Positions 24,814-37,417 of a stretch of DNA of 64,000 nucleotides are shown piece by piece. This DNA is from Lithospermum erythrorhizon (lineage: Eukaryota > Streptophyta > Magnoliopsida > Boraginales > Boraginaceae): contig JADFUC010001373.1 in the NCBI GenBank assembly GCA_019722365.1, positions 186,001-250,000 of the forward strand, given 5' to 3'. The notes under the pieces were generated by a model. The model made no database searches, had not been told where the DNA came from, and saw only the letters and a program-made list of their open reading frames with translations. Each line of letters starts with the position of its first letter. Within the stretch, counting starts at the first letter, position 1. The position numbers were made by a program, and so were the translations under genes.

Positions 24814-25911
24814 GTAACTGAAGTCATAGGAGTATTTCAAGATGGACCTGGATAATAAAGTCATAGTTGTCAAATAGACGGCGAAAAATCTGCAAGCTAT
24901 CCACATATTTTTATGTTGAACTCCATGTAAAGGGCTACCATAATGAAATACAAACAAATTCGAGATACCACCACAATAAACATCGGATTAAGTAACTCCG
25001 CTTTCCATAAAAAAAAAATTCAGACACTCATGTAAGCATTTATAGAACTATAAAAATTAGGCTAATTGGCCATTTGCCCCATATACTATCTTTATCTTGT
25101 TAAATTGCCCCCTGAACTTTGGGATCTTGTCAGCTATGCCCCCTAAACTTTTACTCGAATTATACATGCTTCGCTCTTGTTGGATTGTCCTCGGCCACGT
25201 TTTCGCGTTTAAAGTCCAAAAATTCTTTTCGGTGAAATGACTACATTACCTTTATATGACCCGGGCAGCCTTTTGCTTACAAATTTCTTTCTTTCCAATT
25301 CTGATCGACAATGGCTCAAAGGTATGCGTTGGTATGTCACGAGGTATGTGCGTTGGTGGATGGATTAGGTATTTAGATAATTGTGAGGGTCATGATTAGC
25401 GATAATTTAGTTGATCTGTTGTTTGAGGGAAGCGGGGGATGGCAGAATTTTCTTCTTGTATTACAAGAAGCCTTCATTGTCTTTGGATAATGGGTTAGTA
25501 CATCTTAAGATGCAAGCCGATGTTGATGATATGGTTAAGTGGGTAAGGGGAGTTAGGGAAATAGGTATGTATGTAACCCTAGCCGAATGATTGCTAAGAA
25601 TATGCTTTTATTGGAGATGTATAATTCTTTAAGAAGTAAGTGGCCTAAAGCAACATTGAAGGAGATTGATGATGAAGAGGCTAGGCTGTTAGGTTTCGAA
25701 GAAGGTGTGGGGTGTAAACATGATGATGAAGTTGAGGGGTAACAGTTGGGAAGGTTATGTTGTTGGAGTGGTATCATATTGAAGAGTGTGAACAGGGGGG
25801 AGAACTACAGGGGGTGAAGTAGAGGGGTGTGAAGTATAGGGAGGAAAAGTAGGGGGAAAGAAAGTATGGAGAACTACGGGGGAGAGTAGCGAATGGGGGG
25901 GTGATGAATTC

Positions 25912-26960
25912 ATGGAAACTAATAATGTAGTTTATGATGATTTCGACATAGATGTTTTCATGAGAGAGGATTACTTTGATGAAGACTATGAACCTCTTCA
26001 AGATTCGGAAGATGCGGAGGAAAACGAAAGGGAAAATGAAAACCTGGCATGTTTCTTGAATGAGGAGGAAGCCGAGGATGAAATGGGGCCTGTTTTACCT
26101 TATATTGGGTCATTACCTGAAGTGGAATTTGAGACTTCTGAGCATCTTGTAGAGTTAAGTGGAAAGGAAGATGATGAAGAAGAGGTTTGCTCAAGTTCGA
26201 GGAGGAAGAAGGCCATTACTGGCATATTGTATAATAGGGAAATACACTTAGCAAATCCAATCATACTTCCTAACATGGTGTTTGGTAATGCCACGAAGTT
26301 TAGGGAGGTAATCAGGCATTACGCTTTGAAGACAAAGAAACCTTTAAACTTTCTAAAAAATGACAAGTGAAGAGTGCGTATGAGATGTCAAGCGGAGGGG
26401 TATGGATTCACTGTATTCTATTCAAGACTTGAAAAGTCGAATGACCTGTCTATCAAAAATATGGTAGAAGAATATACTTGTATGAGCTCAATGAAGATTG
26501 ATATGGTGAAGGTGAAGTTCTGATATGTAAAGCAAGATTGGCGAGGCTCTAAAATATCCCTAAAATATTTTATTGGGGATATCTATCATGACTTGAAAGT
26601 TGAGATGGTATTATAAGCCTTATGACATGGAGGCAATCAATGCCGAATTTTTGTTATATGGAAATGAGAATCAGCAATTTGTTCGGTTATGGAGTTATGC
26701 AAAAGAGTTGTTGGACACTATGCCTGGCTCAACTGTGATCACAAAACTGGATGAACAAAAATTTATGAGAATCTATATCTGCCCAGAGCCATTGAAAAGA
26801 GGATTCTTTTCTGGATGTAGAAGATTTATCTGTGTCGATGGTTGCTTCTTGAAGGGATCATTCAACATCTGACACCGTGTACTGGCGAGACGGAGAAAGC
26901 CAGGCACTGTGACAAAGAAAGAAAAAGGAAAACAGGATCTACTAGGGTAGAAGAGTAGAT
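25912..26960 (+). pseudogene. MuDR-type transposase remnant with deleted catalytic core
   Basis: The start codon opens an acidic N-terminus (METNNVVYDDFDIDVFMRED) and runs to the MuDR N-terminal block REVIRHYALKTKKPLNFL, then a stop at 26370. In shifted frames it continues with the DNA-binding block (YGFTVFYSRLEKSND), then at 26600-26872 NENQQFVRLWSYAKELLDT and GCRRFICVDGCFLKGS. That is just the beginning of the catalytic domain. After this it joins a basic tail (ARRRKPGTVTKKEKGK) typical of the extreme C-terminus, so most of the catalytic domain and the SWIM zinc finger are gone. Several point stops add to this. It cannot make active transposase. Confidence 0.85.
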
Positions 26961-27491
26961 CTGATTTGTGGGTGTTTATTTTGTGTTATTTGACCAAATC
27001 TCTGGACCTTTTTTTGAGAACTGAAATGTAATAGACTTAGGATGCCATAGATTTACAGTTGGTGAAACTTTATGTCTTTTGATTGTGTAAACAATTGGTC
27101 AGTGGAAAAGCTTTTATTTTGTAGTTGGTGAATATTTATGTCTATTTCATGCCACCAATGAAAGAAATATTGTGTCTTTTCATATTACTATTATTTATCT
27201 TTACTTTTGTCTATAAATTGCGGCGTAATACGTACAATGTAATTGGCATTTTTGCGTCTTTAAATGCTTGATGGAAAAATAAAAATATAGGGGGCAAAGT
27301 TTAGGGGGTATACTTTGAGGAGTAAACTTCAGGGGGTAAGACAACAATAAAGACCATTGTATGTGTAGCACAATTCCATTCATTACCACGATTGCAAAAG
27401 TACAGTTGCTAATTCAACAACAAACTAAGCCATAACATTACAATCACACAGATTATATCTACTCGCTACGCGGTGGCTAAATTGCAATAAA

Positions 27492-27719
27492 TTAATCTAG
27501 GAGTTTGGGAGTGGCTATGATATTACAATTGCAATTGCAAGTGAAATCCTCAGCCTTATCTGAACCAAACATTAAAAACACAACAATTGACAAACAAAAC
27601 ACCAACAAGAAACCCAAAATCGAAACTCTCCATTCAGCCTTCCGTAACCTGCTTCCATAGCAGATGCGCCAAGAGGAGAGGCAGGGTTCATCCTGGCCAT
27701 TCCCAGAATTTACACCCAC
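27492..27719 (-). CDS. small antisense ORF with a transmembrane segment inside the MULE
   Basis: A 75-codon minus-strand frame with a predicted membrane span near residues 33-50 (ILGFLLVFCLSIVVFLMF), followed by a cysteine-containing tail. It resembles the C-terminal part of small plant GRF-type zinc finger/membrane proteins sometimes found within MULEs, but no zinc finger is visible here. It may be a remnant of a second gene carried by the element or a chance frame. Expression is unknown. Confidence 0.3.
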   Translation of the reverse strand: MGVNSGNGQDEPCLSSWRICYGSRLRKAEWRVSILGFLLVFCLSIVVFLMFGSDKAEDFTCNCNCNIIATPKLLD

Positions 27720-28234
27720 GAACCCGATCTACACACCTAACAAACATAACTTCGGATTAACTACTCATTAAGCTACTTATTCAAATAGCGTATCTTCGCA
27801 CTGACACTTAATATCGAGACTTCTTCTGCAGCAAGGGGCCCATTATAGTTGTTAAATTTCTGAGATGAAATCTTCTTTGAAATGGTAATTGCTCAATTTA
27901 GGATTTTTTGATTAATTTGGGAAGACATAGCAGGCGAGATGAGGGAAAGCCCTTTAATAGTGTAGTTCCCTCCAAAAAAGTGTAAGGTGCAGAATTTACC
28001 CTCCACTTATTCATGAAGTGCATTGCAGACAGCTTAGCGAGAGGGAGAAGCAATTTTTGTTTTTGGACTTTAAAATGTGAAAAAATGGGTTGAGGGATAA
28101 TCTGGCAAAAGTGGGCAGGGGCAATCGACAGAGTAGAAGTTAAGGCGTAGGTACGACAAGATGCCAAGTTTAGGAGGCATCTTGACAAGATAATAATAGT
28201 ACATGAGTCAAACGACCAATTAGCCTAAAAATTA

Positions 28235-28728
28235 CTGCTTTTCCCATCTCGGATTCATATATTGAATATTCTGATTGATATTTCTTTTATATAAAATGAT
28301 AAAACAAATGATATTTTTTTAATAAAATGATAAAACAACTATACATTAACGTTTATGTCAGTAGATATTTGTAAATTGCAATGAAGATGAGGCCCCGGGA
28401 ATTTGAATTGATTGTTGAAGAATCGCCGTCTTCACCTCAAAGTTCCGACGGTTCGAGACAGTGAAGAAGATGCGTAGAGAGAGAGAGTTTCACCCGTTAA
28501 CGCTACATCGCCTCTAAATTCGAATTTTTCAATGGTTCTATGATAATCTTGATCTCCAACCATTGATGTCAGGTCGAGTTACGTACTTCATGTCAACAAA
28601 CAAGTATATCATCATAACCAACATATATACTTAATTGCCCCACTTTGGAAATGATAGTTGGAGATGAGATTATCATAAAACCACGGAAAAGTCGAATGTA
28701 AAATACGATGTAGGAAGGAGGAAACTCT
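28235..28728. other. spacer between the MULE and the next Copia element
   Basis: The sequence at about 28390-28440 reads FELIVEESPSSPQSSDG and recurs inverted at about 31797-31840 on the far side of the Copia element. Nothing else is recognisable. Confidence 0.4.
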
Positions 28729-29295
28729 TGTTGGAATTGAAGACCTAATTTGAGGCCCGGTTTTGGCTCCTAGGTATTTCCTAATTTGAGTCTAACTAGG
28801 ATATATCTCTTGGCGCTTGGTAGGTTTTATTTTTTAAGCGGGTTTGAGAAGCTTTGGAGGCCCAGAAAAGACATAGTCTTACTAGGTTTTGTTAGCCTAT
28901 AAATATAGGAAGATTTCATGAGTTTTTATTTATCACACAAATACATAGAATAGAAAATTCATCTGAGAATAATATTAGATGCTAATATTGATGAAGAACA
29001 TAGTTTTTGTTCTTAGAGAACTTAGATAGTTTATCTTTTGTTCTTGATAGGCATTGTGGTTGAATTTCGGTGTATAAGAAAATACTCAACATAGATTATA
29101 GCTAGTGGTAAGGCTTGTAGCTAGCGATCTTGGTTTATTAGTGGATTATGACGATAACAGGGGCCGTACCTTTAGCATCGAGGGAATTTTGTATAAAATT
29201 CTTGTGTACACATTTTATTTCCGCACTTAAATTTAAAACCGTTTTATTGATTGTTTGAAACTCCGGAAGTGATTTAGGGGTCTTAAATCCTAACA
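28729..29295 (+). repeat. 5' LTR of the Copia deletion derivative
   Basis: Direct repeat of 31231-31759 with scattered indels. TATA-like CTATAAATATAGGA is near 28900, and the conserved block TATAAGAAAATACTCAACAT is near 29070. Confidence 0.88.
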
Positions 29296-29310
29296 ATTGG
29301 TATCAGAGCT
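29296..29310 (+). other. primer-binding site
   Basis: ATTGGTATCAGAGCT directly follows the 5' LTR and matches the standard plant Copia site complementary to the 3' end of initiator tRNA-Met. Confidence 0.9.
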
Positions 29311-29549
29311 TGGTTATAACTTGCTTGTGAGTTTAAGAATCAATAGCTGGAAGCGAAGGAATTGTGACACATGCTGTAGAGAATTCGATGGAATCGATTT
29401 TCCATATTCGAAGATGTGTATGGAGGGATTATGCATGCGGAAGAAATTTGAACAAACCACTTAGGAAAGCACCGAGAAGATGGATAGGGATGAATGGATG
29501 GAATTGGACAGACGGAGGTCTTGGGTGTGATCGAGACCTTGTTTGTCAG

Positions 29550-30330
29550 AAAACGTAATCAATTCTTAGGTGCTAAGGGCCGCGCGAAAGGGTGATTAAG
29601 GCTTTATCCGATGCGTATGAAACCTTCTACAAATAATGAGTCTCTTTCTCGTGAAAACTGTTTTCACCTTAAGATGTCGGAAAAGTACACCAACGGCGAG
29701 ACACCTTAATGATTTGATAAGCATTATTAATCATCGGCGGTAGATGTTAATGTTGATGATGAGATCTGAGGCACGATTTTGTTGGCTTCGTTACACGAAA
29801 GTTGGGGAATGCGATGAGGGCGTGGTTGAAGTAATTACAGGTACTAACAGGTTGAACTTAAGGTGGATTTGTAGAGTGTAATCTGTCAGGGGAGGTCGTA
29901 AGCTTCATGTAAGTGAAGGTGCTAAGGGTTACACATTAAGTGTAGGAAGAGGAAGAGCCGGGAGGCAGAGAGGTTTTTGGAAATAGTGGGAGTCTGAGTA
30001 GAGGTAGAAGTATTACGTGCTTGTGTCTTTGGGGTTGTGGCAAAGCAGGTCACGTGAAGAGGCAGCGCAAGAGTGCGGTGATGCTCGTATTTGTGTTGGC
30101 GATTGATACGAGGCTTTGGTTTTATTTGTGAATGCTTCCGTTGATTCACGGATAGTAGATTTACGAGCTTCTTTTTCATACTTCGCATGAGAGATAATAA
30201 TGGTGAATTATGTTTTTGGGAGTATGGGGCTGTTCATCTTGCGAGATGGTGAAACGAGTTGGATGTAAACAGGTATGAGGAGATGTGAATGCAGAATTGT
30301 CGAATGGTTCTTTGCAGAGCGACAAATGTG
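29550..30330 (+). pseudogene. Copia gag and partial protease relic
   Basis: In broken plus-strand frames the gag block reads FHLKMSEKYTNGE, SSAVDVNVDDEI and ILLASLHESWG (about 29665-29810). A zinc knuckle (CLWGCGKAGHVKR, near 30030-30065) follows, then the protease start ASFHTSHER with an NYVFG-like block (about 30150-30230) and AELSNGS. Stops interrupt it. Sequence from 30330 to 31230 is no longer recognisable as pol. Confidence 0.75.
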
Positions 30331-31230
30331 AGGTATGTTCTGAGAAGTGGGGAATAGTTTAATTTTTTGGTGAGGTCGGTGGATTGGTGATAGTTGTCAG
30401 GCTACTTTTAGAAGATATGGTAACTAGAAAGGTTGTTAGAGCAATGGTAATATAAAGAGGCGGTCGGTACTACATCTTGTTGACGGTTCTCGAAGAGGTT
30501 GAAGAGAGGATGCAGGTGCGAGGAAAGCTTGGTGAGATTCGACATGGGAGTTTCTACGAAGATAGAAAGGATTGTCGTTGGTGAAATTTCTGTTCTGGAT
30601 GTGCTGAGAGATTCTCGGGAGATTCTCAGGAGCTGTGCAAATGAAGATGCGTGAAGGTGAGGAAAGATACCCAAGCGGCCAGAATGTAATACTTCGTTTG
30701 GTGATGAGTTGAGGCTGAGGAACTGCGGGGAAGGATCTGACGGTTACGTGTTGCATGAATCATCTGAGTTAGCGAGCGTGTTTCAAAGTCGCGGTGAGAG
30801 GTATTCCCAACCTCCTAATTATTTGCTTCTTTGTTGAAGGTGTTACGATCCAAACATGGGGTCAATAACAGAATTAGATCAAAGAGTAGTCGGCGTGGAA
30901 TGGGAAGGTAGAGAAGAGAGAAATTCATTGATGACCGATCAAACTTGGAGATTTCCAAGGTGCACAGGTTGAAGATCGTGAAGGTCCCGAGGCAAAGGCA
31001 GGCGTGGTGATTATGCGAATGAGGGAAAAATCCGCCGGGGTAGAAGTAATGGCTATTCTAGATTCTACTTTTGGTAGTCGAGTTGGTGTCGTTGGAGATG
31101 TTACGGGATTGGAAAAGATCTTGAAGTTGGGATCGGCTTCGGTGGGGTCCGATGGATGTTGGCACTCGGGAAGGGCACAGCTGCGGAATGGTGCTTGAGA
31201 CGGTGATCAATTTGTCTTGAAGTGGGAGAT

Positions 31231-31759
31231 TGTTGGAATTGAAAGGCTTTTAGTCGGGGGCGGTTTTGAGAACACAATTATTTCTAATTTGAGTCTAGCC
31301 AGGATATATCTCTTGCTTGGTAGGTTTTATTTTTAAGCGGGTTTTGACTTGGAGCCCGAGAAAGGCATGTCTTCTTGGGTTTTGTTATCTATAAATATAG
31401 GATGATTTTATGAGTTTTATTTATCACACAAATACATAGAATAGAGAAAATTCATCCTAGAATAATATTAGGTCTTTAATATTATTGAAGAACTTAGAGA
31501 GTTTATCTTTGTTCTTGATAGGCTTTGTGGTTGAGATTTTCGGTGTATAAGAAAATACTCAACATAGATTATAGCTAGTGGTAGGGCTTAACGTCTTACG
31601 GTTTTATTAATTAGTTGCGGCCAGCAGGGCGTCTTTCGCATCGAGGGGGAACTTTGTATAAAATTCTTGTGTACGTTTATTTCATGACTCCCAAATTTAC
31701 ATCGTTTTATTGATTCTTTGAAAGCTAGGAAGAGATTTAGGATGTCTTGCATCACAACA
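31231..31759 (+). repeat. 3' LTR of the Copia deletion derivative
   Basis: Starts right after GAAGTGGGAGAT and ends ATCACAACA. It carries the same internal blocks as the 5' LTR in the same order. Confidence 0.88.
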
Positions 31760-32253
31760 ATTCTCTCGCTATTTCTTGAACATGCGGGGAGTATCAGAAT
31801 TTTGAGGTGAAGACGCCGAACCATTCAACAATCAACGGCTTCCCAAGTCTCAACTTCATTATAGCTGCAGTAATTGATGATGAGATGAGATAATGTAATG
31901 ACTTGAAGCACTCTTGATTTGTAAAAAAATTAAGTGAGATATTGAGTGCTCGGTGTAATAACAGTTCCATCACAATGTGCAAGAAATTCAGCTTTCTAAT
32001 GCTTTCTGATGACGTTTCATCTGTTACATAATCCGAACAGATAATTCAAGTAACTGTGATCCCGATAAACAATCTATTAATAGCCTTACGGAGGGTGAGG
32101 CGAAAAAAAATTCAACTATGCCATCAAAGGGGGGAAGAGGGTGATTAATACACATACTACAGAGCATCTAAATATCAACACCAAAGGCATTGTGGAATGT
32201 TAAGGAAACATAAACTTGACAGCGAATCAGAATGATATTGCCAGGTGAACCAA

Positions 32254-35200
32254 CTATCTTCTTCGTGCTACAGTACTTGGACCACGTCCAATGGCAGCTG
32301 CTCCGGGTTGGGATGCTCCCTGCCCACCAGCTTGTTCCTCGGGCATGTTCATGGCTTGTGTAATTGCATTCATGACAATAAGACCCAAAGGAATCATGTA
32401 CATCCACTGAAAACATCGAGCCAAATAACATTTTAGCATTAAAAAATAACCTCTTTTTTTCTAATAGAGAGAAGCAAGTCATCTCAATCTTACATATTTA
32501 GCCCAGAAAGACCTCTCTGGTGGTTTTACTGCTTCACCCTCAACATTCTCAATGCCAGTGTCCTCAGCAAAAACAGGAGTTCTGTTTACAAGTACATTAT
32601 GATATTTATTCAATTGTGTAGCCATACCAACAAACTATAGGGAAATGATGATTGATGTGTATGTCATAATATATTCACAATAATTCATGGGAAACACATT
32701 TAGAATGCTCAAAGTACATTATGATGTACCTTGGAGCCTGCTCGCTGCTTTTCAAGAATGCATGTGAATTGAAGGACCACTTTGTGGGCTGACAAAAGAT
32801 GAAACAATGAAATCATTATTTTCACCGAATTTCAAGAATATGATAGGAGTAATACATTATTGATGATTTTAGTTAAAATCTACTTATTATAAATATGATT
32901 ACCATGATCTATTGCTTAGAGAAATAGAGAAGCTTTGACGACTGAAACATATCCAACTTAACTGAACTTCAAAATCATAATTCTTGGACGCTAGACATAT
33001 CAATTTCAAGACATGCAACAAACAAGAACTTTGACTCAAATTCATCCCTTGGAACTCTAGTTCCACAGTGGCTAAGTCATACCTAAAGTACCCTCAAATA
33101 TCAACGTTTCCTTTTCTCAAACCTGATGCCATTAACTAGAAAATCAGTGATTAAAGAAACTATAATATTAAAGTACGATATTTCAAACTCACATACTAAA
33201 ATATGGAATAAAATTGGATACTACAGTAATCTTAACAAAATGTACATTCGTATCAGCAGTCCATTTTGTTTTTAATATTGTATATCTTTCTGCCTCGCTC
33301 TAAAAGATTAACAGAAGCATCAAAGCTAGTTTAGAAAGTTACACATATTTTGCACGCCCTTTAACTTAGAGAACACTCAAGCAAGGGGAGAAATGAAGAG
33401 TTTTAGGACTCACAAACTTGAGTTGTCGAGGGTATGGGCATGATCCTGGAGAACCGTAATTAACACCCAATATCCTGACACCATCCTGCAATTTTAATTC
33501 AACGTAAGCGATTGAAAACTGTATGTATTTCAGATGCTGAGATATGTAAAGTACAGGAAATTCAAGAAAGGAGAGAGGGAGGGGGGGAGGGTGTTCATAT
33601 TCAACATGTACAAAGCTAATTACAAATCTTTCTTTACCAATGAGGATCGTATGTTAGAGTCCCCCACCATCCCATTTTCTAAGAGCGTTTTTCCGTTTTA
33701 AGAATTCCCAATATGCATTCCCATTTTAACAAATTGCGAGGATAAAAGGAGAGAAAGCCAAGACCAGAAGAAATTTGAATTTTCATTAAAATTTGAGAAC
33801 AATCATAAATGGGATGAAGGGAATATTGTTAACATGCTCTGACAATGTCTAATTGAAGGGCACTTTCAAGATTAATGATTTTGTTATCACCTGATCATTT
33901 CAATACAACGAAGCCTGGAAACGTGCTTTAATTTTTGTAGCATTGGAACAAGATATCAGTGATTAATGGTTGGTTCAAGATATCAGTGAATAGTGGAGCT
34001 TAGTAAAAGAAAAATAAGATGCATGAAGTATTTAGTAAGGCCGCCAAGGCGATCTATCACAAGTGCCTGAAAGGAAAAGAATGTTTACCGTATGAATGAC
34101 AAAATGTTCATCCAGAGCATCCCGAGGAAGACACCTCTGCATAAATAAGTAAAAGAATCAAAATCGCATCTTTTCAATCTTTTTGCAAGAGTTAATACAT
34201 TAATCTCTCTCCATCCCCCTTTGAATGTAAAGCTGAACAATTGGCAATTCCCTCGACTGAAGCCACAGTGACACGATAGAACATTCTCTAAGTAACATAA
34301 TTTAACTAATTACATAAGCTGCAACCGTCAACAGAGTGGGGTTTATGTTATGTTTAAGCATAGGGACTAGGTTAAAGGTCAGAAGACAAATTGGTAGTAA
34401 TGTCGTCGATGTTAGAAGTTGCAGCGATCAGAAGTATCAGACTACCAGTTACTGTAGATCAGAGTATCAGACTAGTGTAACGCAACTTGAAGGAAATACT
34501 CCGTACATAATAGATAGAAATTATGAATAACAAAAACAAATAGAGAAACAACACTAAACCCACTTTTGCATTGCCACATCTCCCATACATGAGAACTTAC
34601 GAAATAAATAAAAGGTGCATTATCACAAAAGAAGAATGGTTTATCTTATCTAACTAATGCTGGATTTACATGCTGAAGGTGTCAAAACTGGACCTATTCA
34701 TTTCATATTGGAATACTAAGAATCAACTCAAGTGTTAGGAACATAAGCTTGTATTAGCCTTCCCGTACATTTCGTAACACACCATGCTTATAATCTTCAA
34801 GATATGAAGTAAAACAATCAATTAAAAAGGCTATTCCCTTGACCTCTTAAAATTGATATACTTATTTTACAATATTCTAAATATTTGCACCACTTTGACC
34901 AAATGTTTCAATTTGACTGGTAGCCACATGCCTATTCCGACATCATATCTTCACATTAATAAGAATTGCAACTAAAACTACAAATAGACCATGTGACTTG
35001 ACAACACAGAGTAAAAAATATCAAAGGCTTACAGCTTTCACGGATGAGATTACATAATCCTTCCCCGGTGAGTTCAACACATTGGACGGCAATCTTATCT
35101 GGTAAAAGTCGTCCTCTTCCAACAGTTTCTACACCATATTGTTCAAAGAGGGTTCACCAAAATACTAAATGATCCCTTTGCATTAAAAATGTGCTCAAAT

Positions 35201-36414
35201 ACCAAAAACTATTCACAAAATCTACCTTAAAATTCTCCTTCTCAGTTTCACTAAAAGCATTTCTCGAGAATCGTAGCTTTGTGAGTGTCTGCAAACATTC
35301 AGTACAGAAGTCAGCAATAAAGGTGAGAAAAAAGCCATATATTGGCATCTTATATTGGCATCTTTTCTTATATGGCTTTTTTCTCACCATAAAAGTTCAA
35401 CCTTTTTTCCAGAAAATACAGCAATGCTATACGATAGATATCACGAAGCCATATGTTCAATTCTGAATGCATTCGATGGCTCCAACCCAGAAATTAAGTG
35501 CTTAGAATATGCAGCAAACTAAACCTCTAAGTATACAATTCGCTTCTTCTTACTATGAACTATGTCCTACAATCATTGCAATATATGTACAATTAAAATC
35601 ATCATAACCCAAGTATCATACTGCCAAGAATTACTCACTCATCAAACAAAGATTGTCTAGTTTCGAATTTTGATGGCTGAATTTTACATTTCGAACTCAA
35701 ATATTTGGTGGAAAATATATCAAAATAACTTAATTAACTATTAAAATGATAATTTTATGTGTCAATGAAGTCCGCAAAGTTTGTTAATTTTGACCACAAA
35801 AAAAAACTTTTTTGGGACCAACTTAGTATCTATTACTTATTTTACAATGTGGGTATATCTCACAGCTTAACAAATAACCTCAATGTACAATTGTACATCT
35901 AATGATCCCAAGGGTACAACTGTTTATGCAATGGGTATAGCTCCAAAATCAAACAAGACAACTTTTTTCGGACAAACTTAGTATCCATTATTTATTATAC
36001 AATGTGGGTATATCACTGCTGAACAAATAACCTCAATGTACAACTATTGATCCCAAGGGTACGACTCTTTATGCATAGGGTACAACTACTAATGCAAAGG
36101 GTACAACTCAAAAAAATCAAGAACCAAACCTGACCACCATGAATGGAGCTCCTCAACCTTGCAGTGAAAACCCCAGAAGGGGAAAATCCCTGATGACCAA
36201 AAGAGTGTTCCAAAGCAAACTGGACCTTGGAATCTGACTCTGGTTCAGTTGACTTTCTCCTAGTGGTGGTGGGGGTGCTCAAACCACCCTCAAATTCTTG
36301 ATCATCAAGCTCATCTGATTGAAAACTGAGAGATTTGGGGATTAAGATTAAGTTGAAAATGAAAATAATGAGGAAAATAATTGAGGAAGATGAGTTGGAT
36401 TTGAGTGTTGTCAT
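32254..36414 (-). CDS. EMC10: ER membrane protein complex subunit 10
   Basis: EMC10 is a single-span subunit of the conserved ER membrane complex that inserts and stabilises membrane proteins. Eight minus-strand exons: 36130-36414, 35226-35288, 35033-35128, 34089-34136, 33414-33485, 32730-32788, 32494-32581, 32254-32406. They join in phase to give 287 residues. A hydrophobic signal peptide (about residues 8-31) is followed by the lumenal domain with VQFALEHSFG, LTKLRFSRNAF, CLPRDALDEHFVIHT, GVNYGSPGSCPYPRQLKF and FKSSEQAP-like blocks. One C-terminal membrane span (WMYMIPLGLIVMNAITQAM, about 238-256) precedes a Gly/Gln-rich tail ending VARRR. It is divergent from the RbcX gene, about 1.0 kb between start codons. 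Open throughout, so probably functional. Confidence 0.93.
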
Positions 36415-37417
36415 TGTTTATTGTTTATTATTGGTAGAGAGTGTGATCCTTCACTGAGATTTGAAGCACTTCTTTCTTTTGCGGATTAACCAAAAGAATC
36501 AATGAGAATAATATAAAATGTAAAGTTAGTTTCAAAATTATATTTCTTAATAACATACAAAGAATTAGGTCCAACACTGAATCCATACCTCCTTCCTTAG
36601 AGAACAATATTTGTGATGTAGTAATAAAGAATTAGGTTCAGGAACTTCAGAACCGCATCTCGTTCATGAAAATAATATTTCGACAAAATATATAAATAAT
36701 TGGGTCGAAAGTCGAGGCAAAGCGCTATCGTTCATGAAAATAATAGTGCATTGATAAGTTAACGTTAATATTCATATTTCGTTAAGTTAATATTAGTGGT
36801 TACTGTAGTCATATTGATCTAATTGTTGATTTTAACTTAGCTAATTACTATAAAAAGAAAGTTAATTTTAATTATAATTTAAAATTAGTCTTATTTTTAT
36901 ATATAAAAAATGTTCATAATCTTAACATATAAGTTATTAGCGTGTTAAATTTAATAGAAAGATTGAATGAAACTCGAAGTTATTTGATTGTCGTTGTTGG
37001 AATAAATTTTTTTACAAGAATGATCGGAGAAATTAAGAGGAAAGTGAATACCCTGTTGAAAACATATCATTACAAGTTATTGCCTTTGTTGAAAACATCT
37101 CAACTAAATCGAGCATAATTGAGATTCATAATTTATTGAAAAATAAACTGTTTTATAAACTTTATAGGCTCACGAAGAAGATAATATTCATTCTTATCTA
37201 CGGAGTAATTTATAAAAAATTAAAATATATGAAAGACCCTCAAATCACATTCTCTAGTCTTCAATTTCAACCTTCCAATACTACTCTCTTCACCACTCAA
37301 AAACTAAAAGATATTTTGCAAGAGATAAACCGATATTTTTGTTGAGATTTATGTCATACACAAAATAAAATTCAACACTACTTTCCATTCTCTTGCCATT
37401 AAGACCAATTCGAATCT
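36415..37417. promoter_or_regulatory. shared intergenic region between divergent EMC10 and RbcX
   Basis: One kilobase between two start codons on opposite strands, AT-rich and without coding signal. It must hold both promoters and 5' leaders. I could not place TATA boxes with confidence. Confidence 0.5.

Larger units (their letters stand above)
25060..28225 (+). mobile_element. Mutator-like element (MULE), internally deleted, with 9-bp target duplication
   Basis: The ends are terminal inverted repeats starting GGCTAATTGG, with similarity for about 60-100 bp inward (shared blocks include TACTAT, TTATCTTGT and CCTAAACTT). Perfect 9-bp direct repeats TAAAAATTA flank it (25051-25059 and 28226-28234), the size expected for Mutator transposition. 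It contains a 5' transposase remnant that jumps directly to a C-terminal tail, so the catalytic core is deleted. A related longer copy starts at 61400. Confidence 0.9.
28729..31759 (+). mobile_element. Copia deletion derivative with both LTRs
   Basis: LTRs at 28729-29295 and 31231-31759 begin TGTTGGAATTG and end ACA. The primer-binding site ATTGGTATCAGAGCT (29296-29310, initiator-methionine tRNA type) directly follows the 5' LTR, and a purine-rich tract precedes the 3' LTR. Flanking pentamers ACTCT and ATTCT may be a target duplication with one change. The interior (about 1.9 kb) has gag and the start of protease but no integrase or RT, so the element depends on others or is dead. Confidence 0.88.

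Noticed and set aside
30408..30756. two overlapping minus-strand open frames
   Set aside because: They are antisense to the decayed interior of the Copia derivative and show no recognisable motif.
32168..32482. 104-codon minus-strand frame overlapping the last EMC10 exon
   Set aside because: Shadow frame; the correct frame ends ...VARRR with the membrane span and spliced exon phases.
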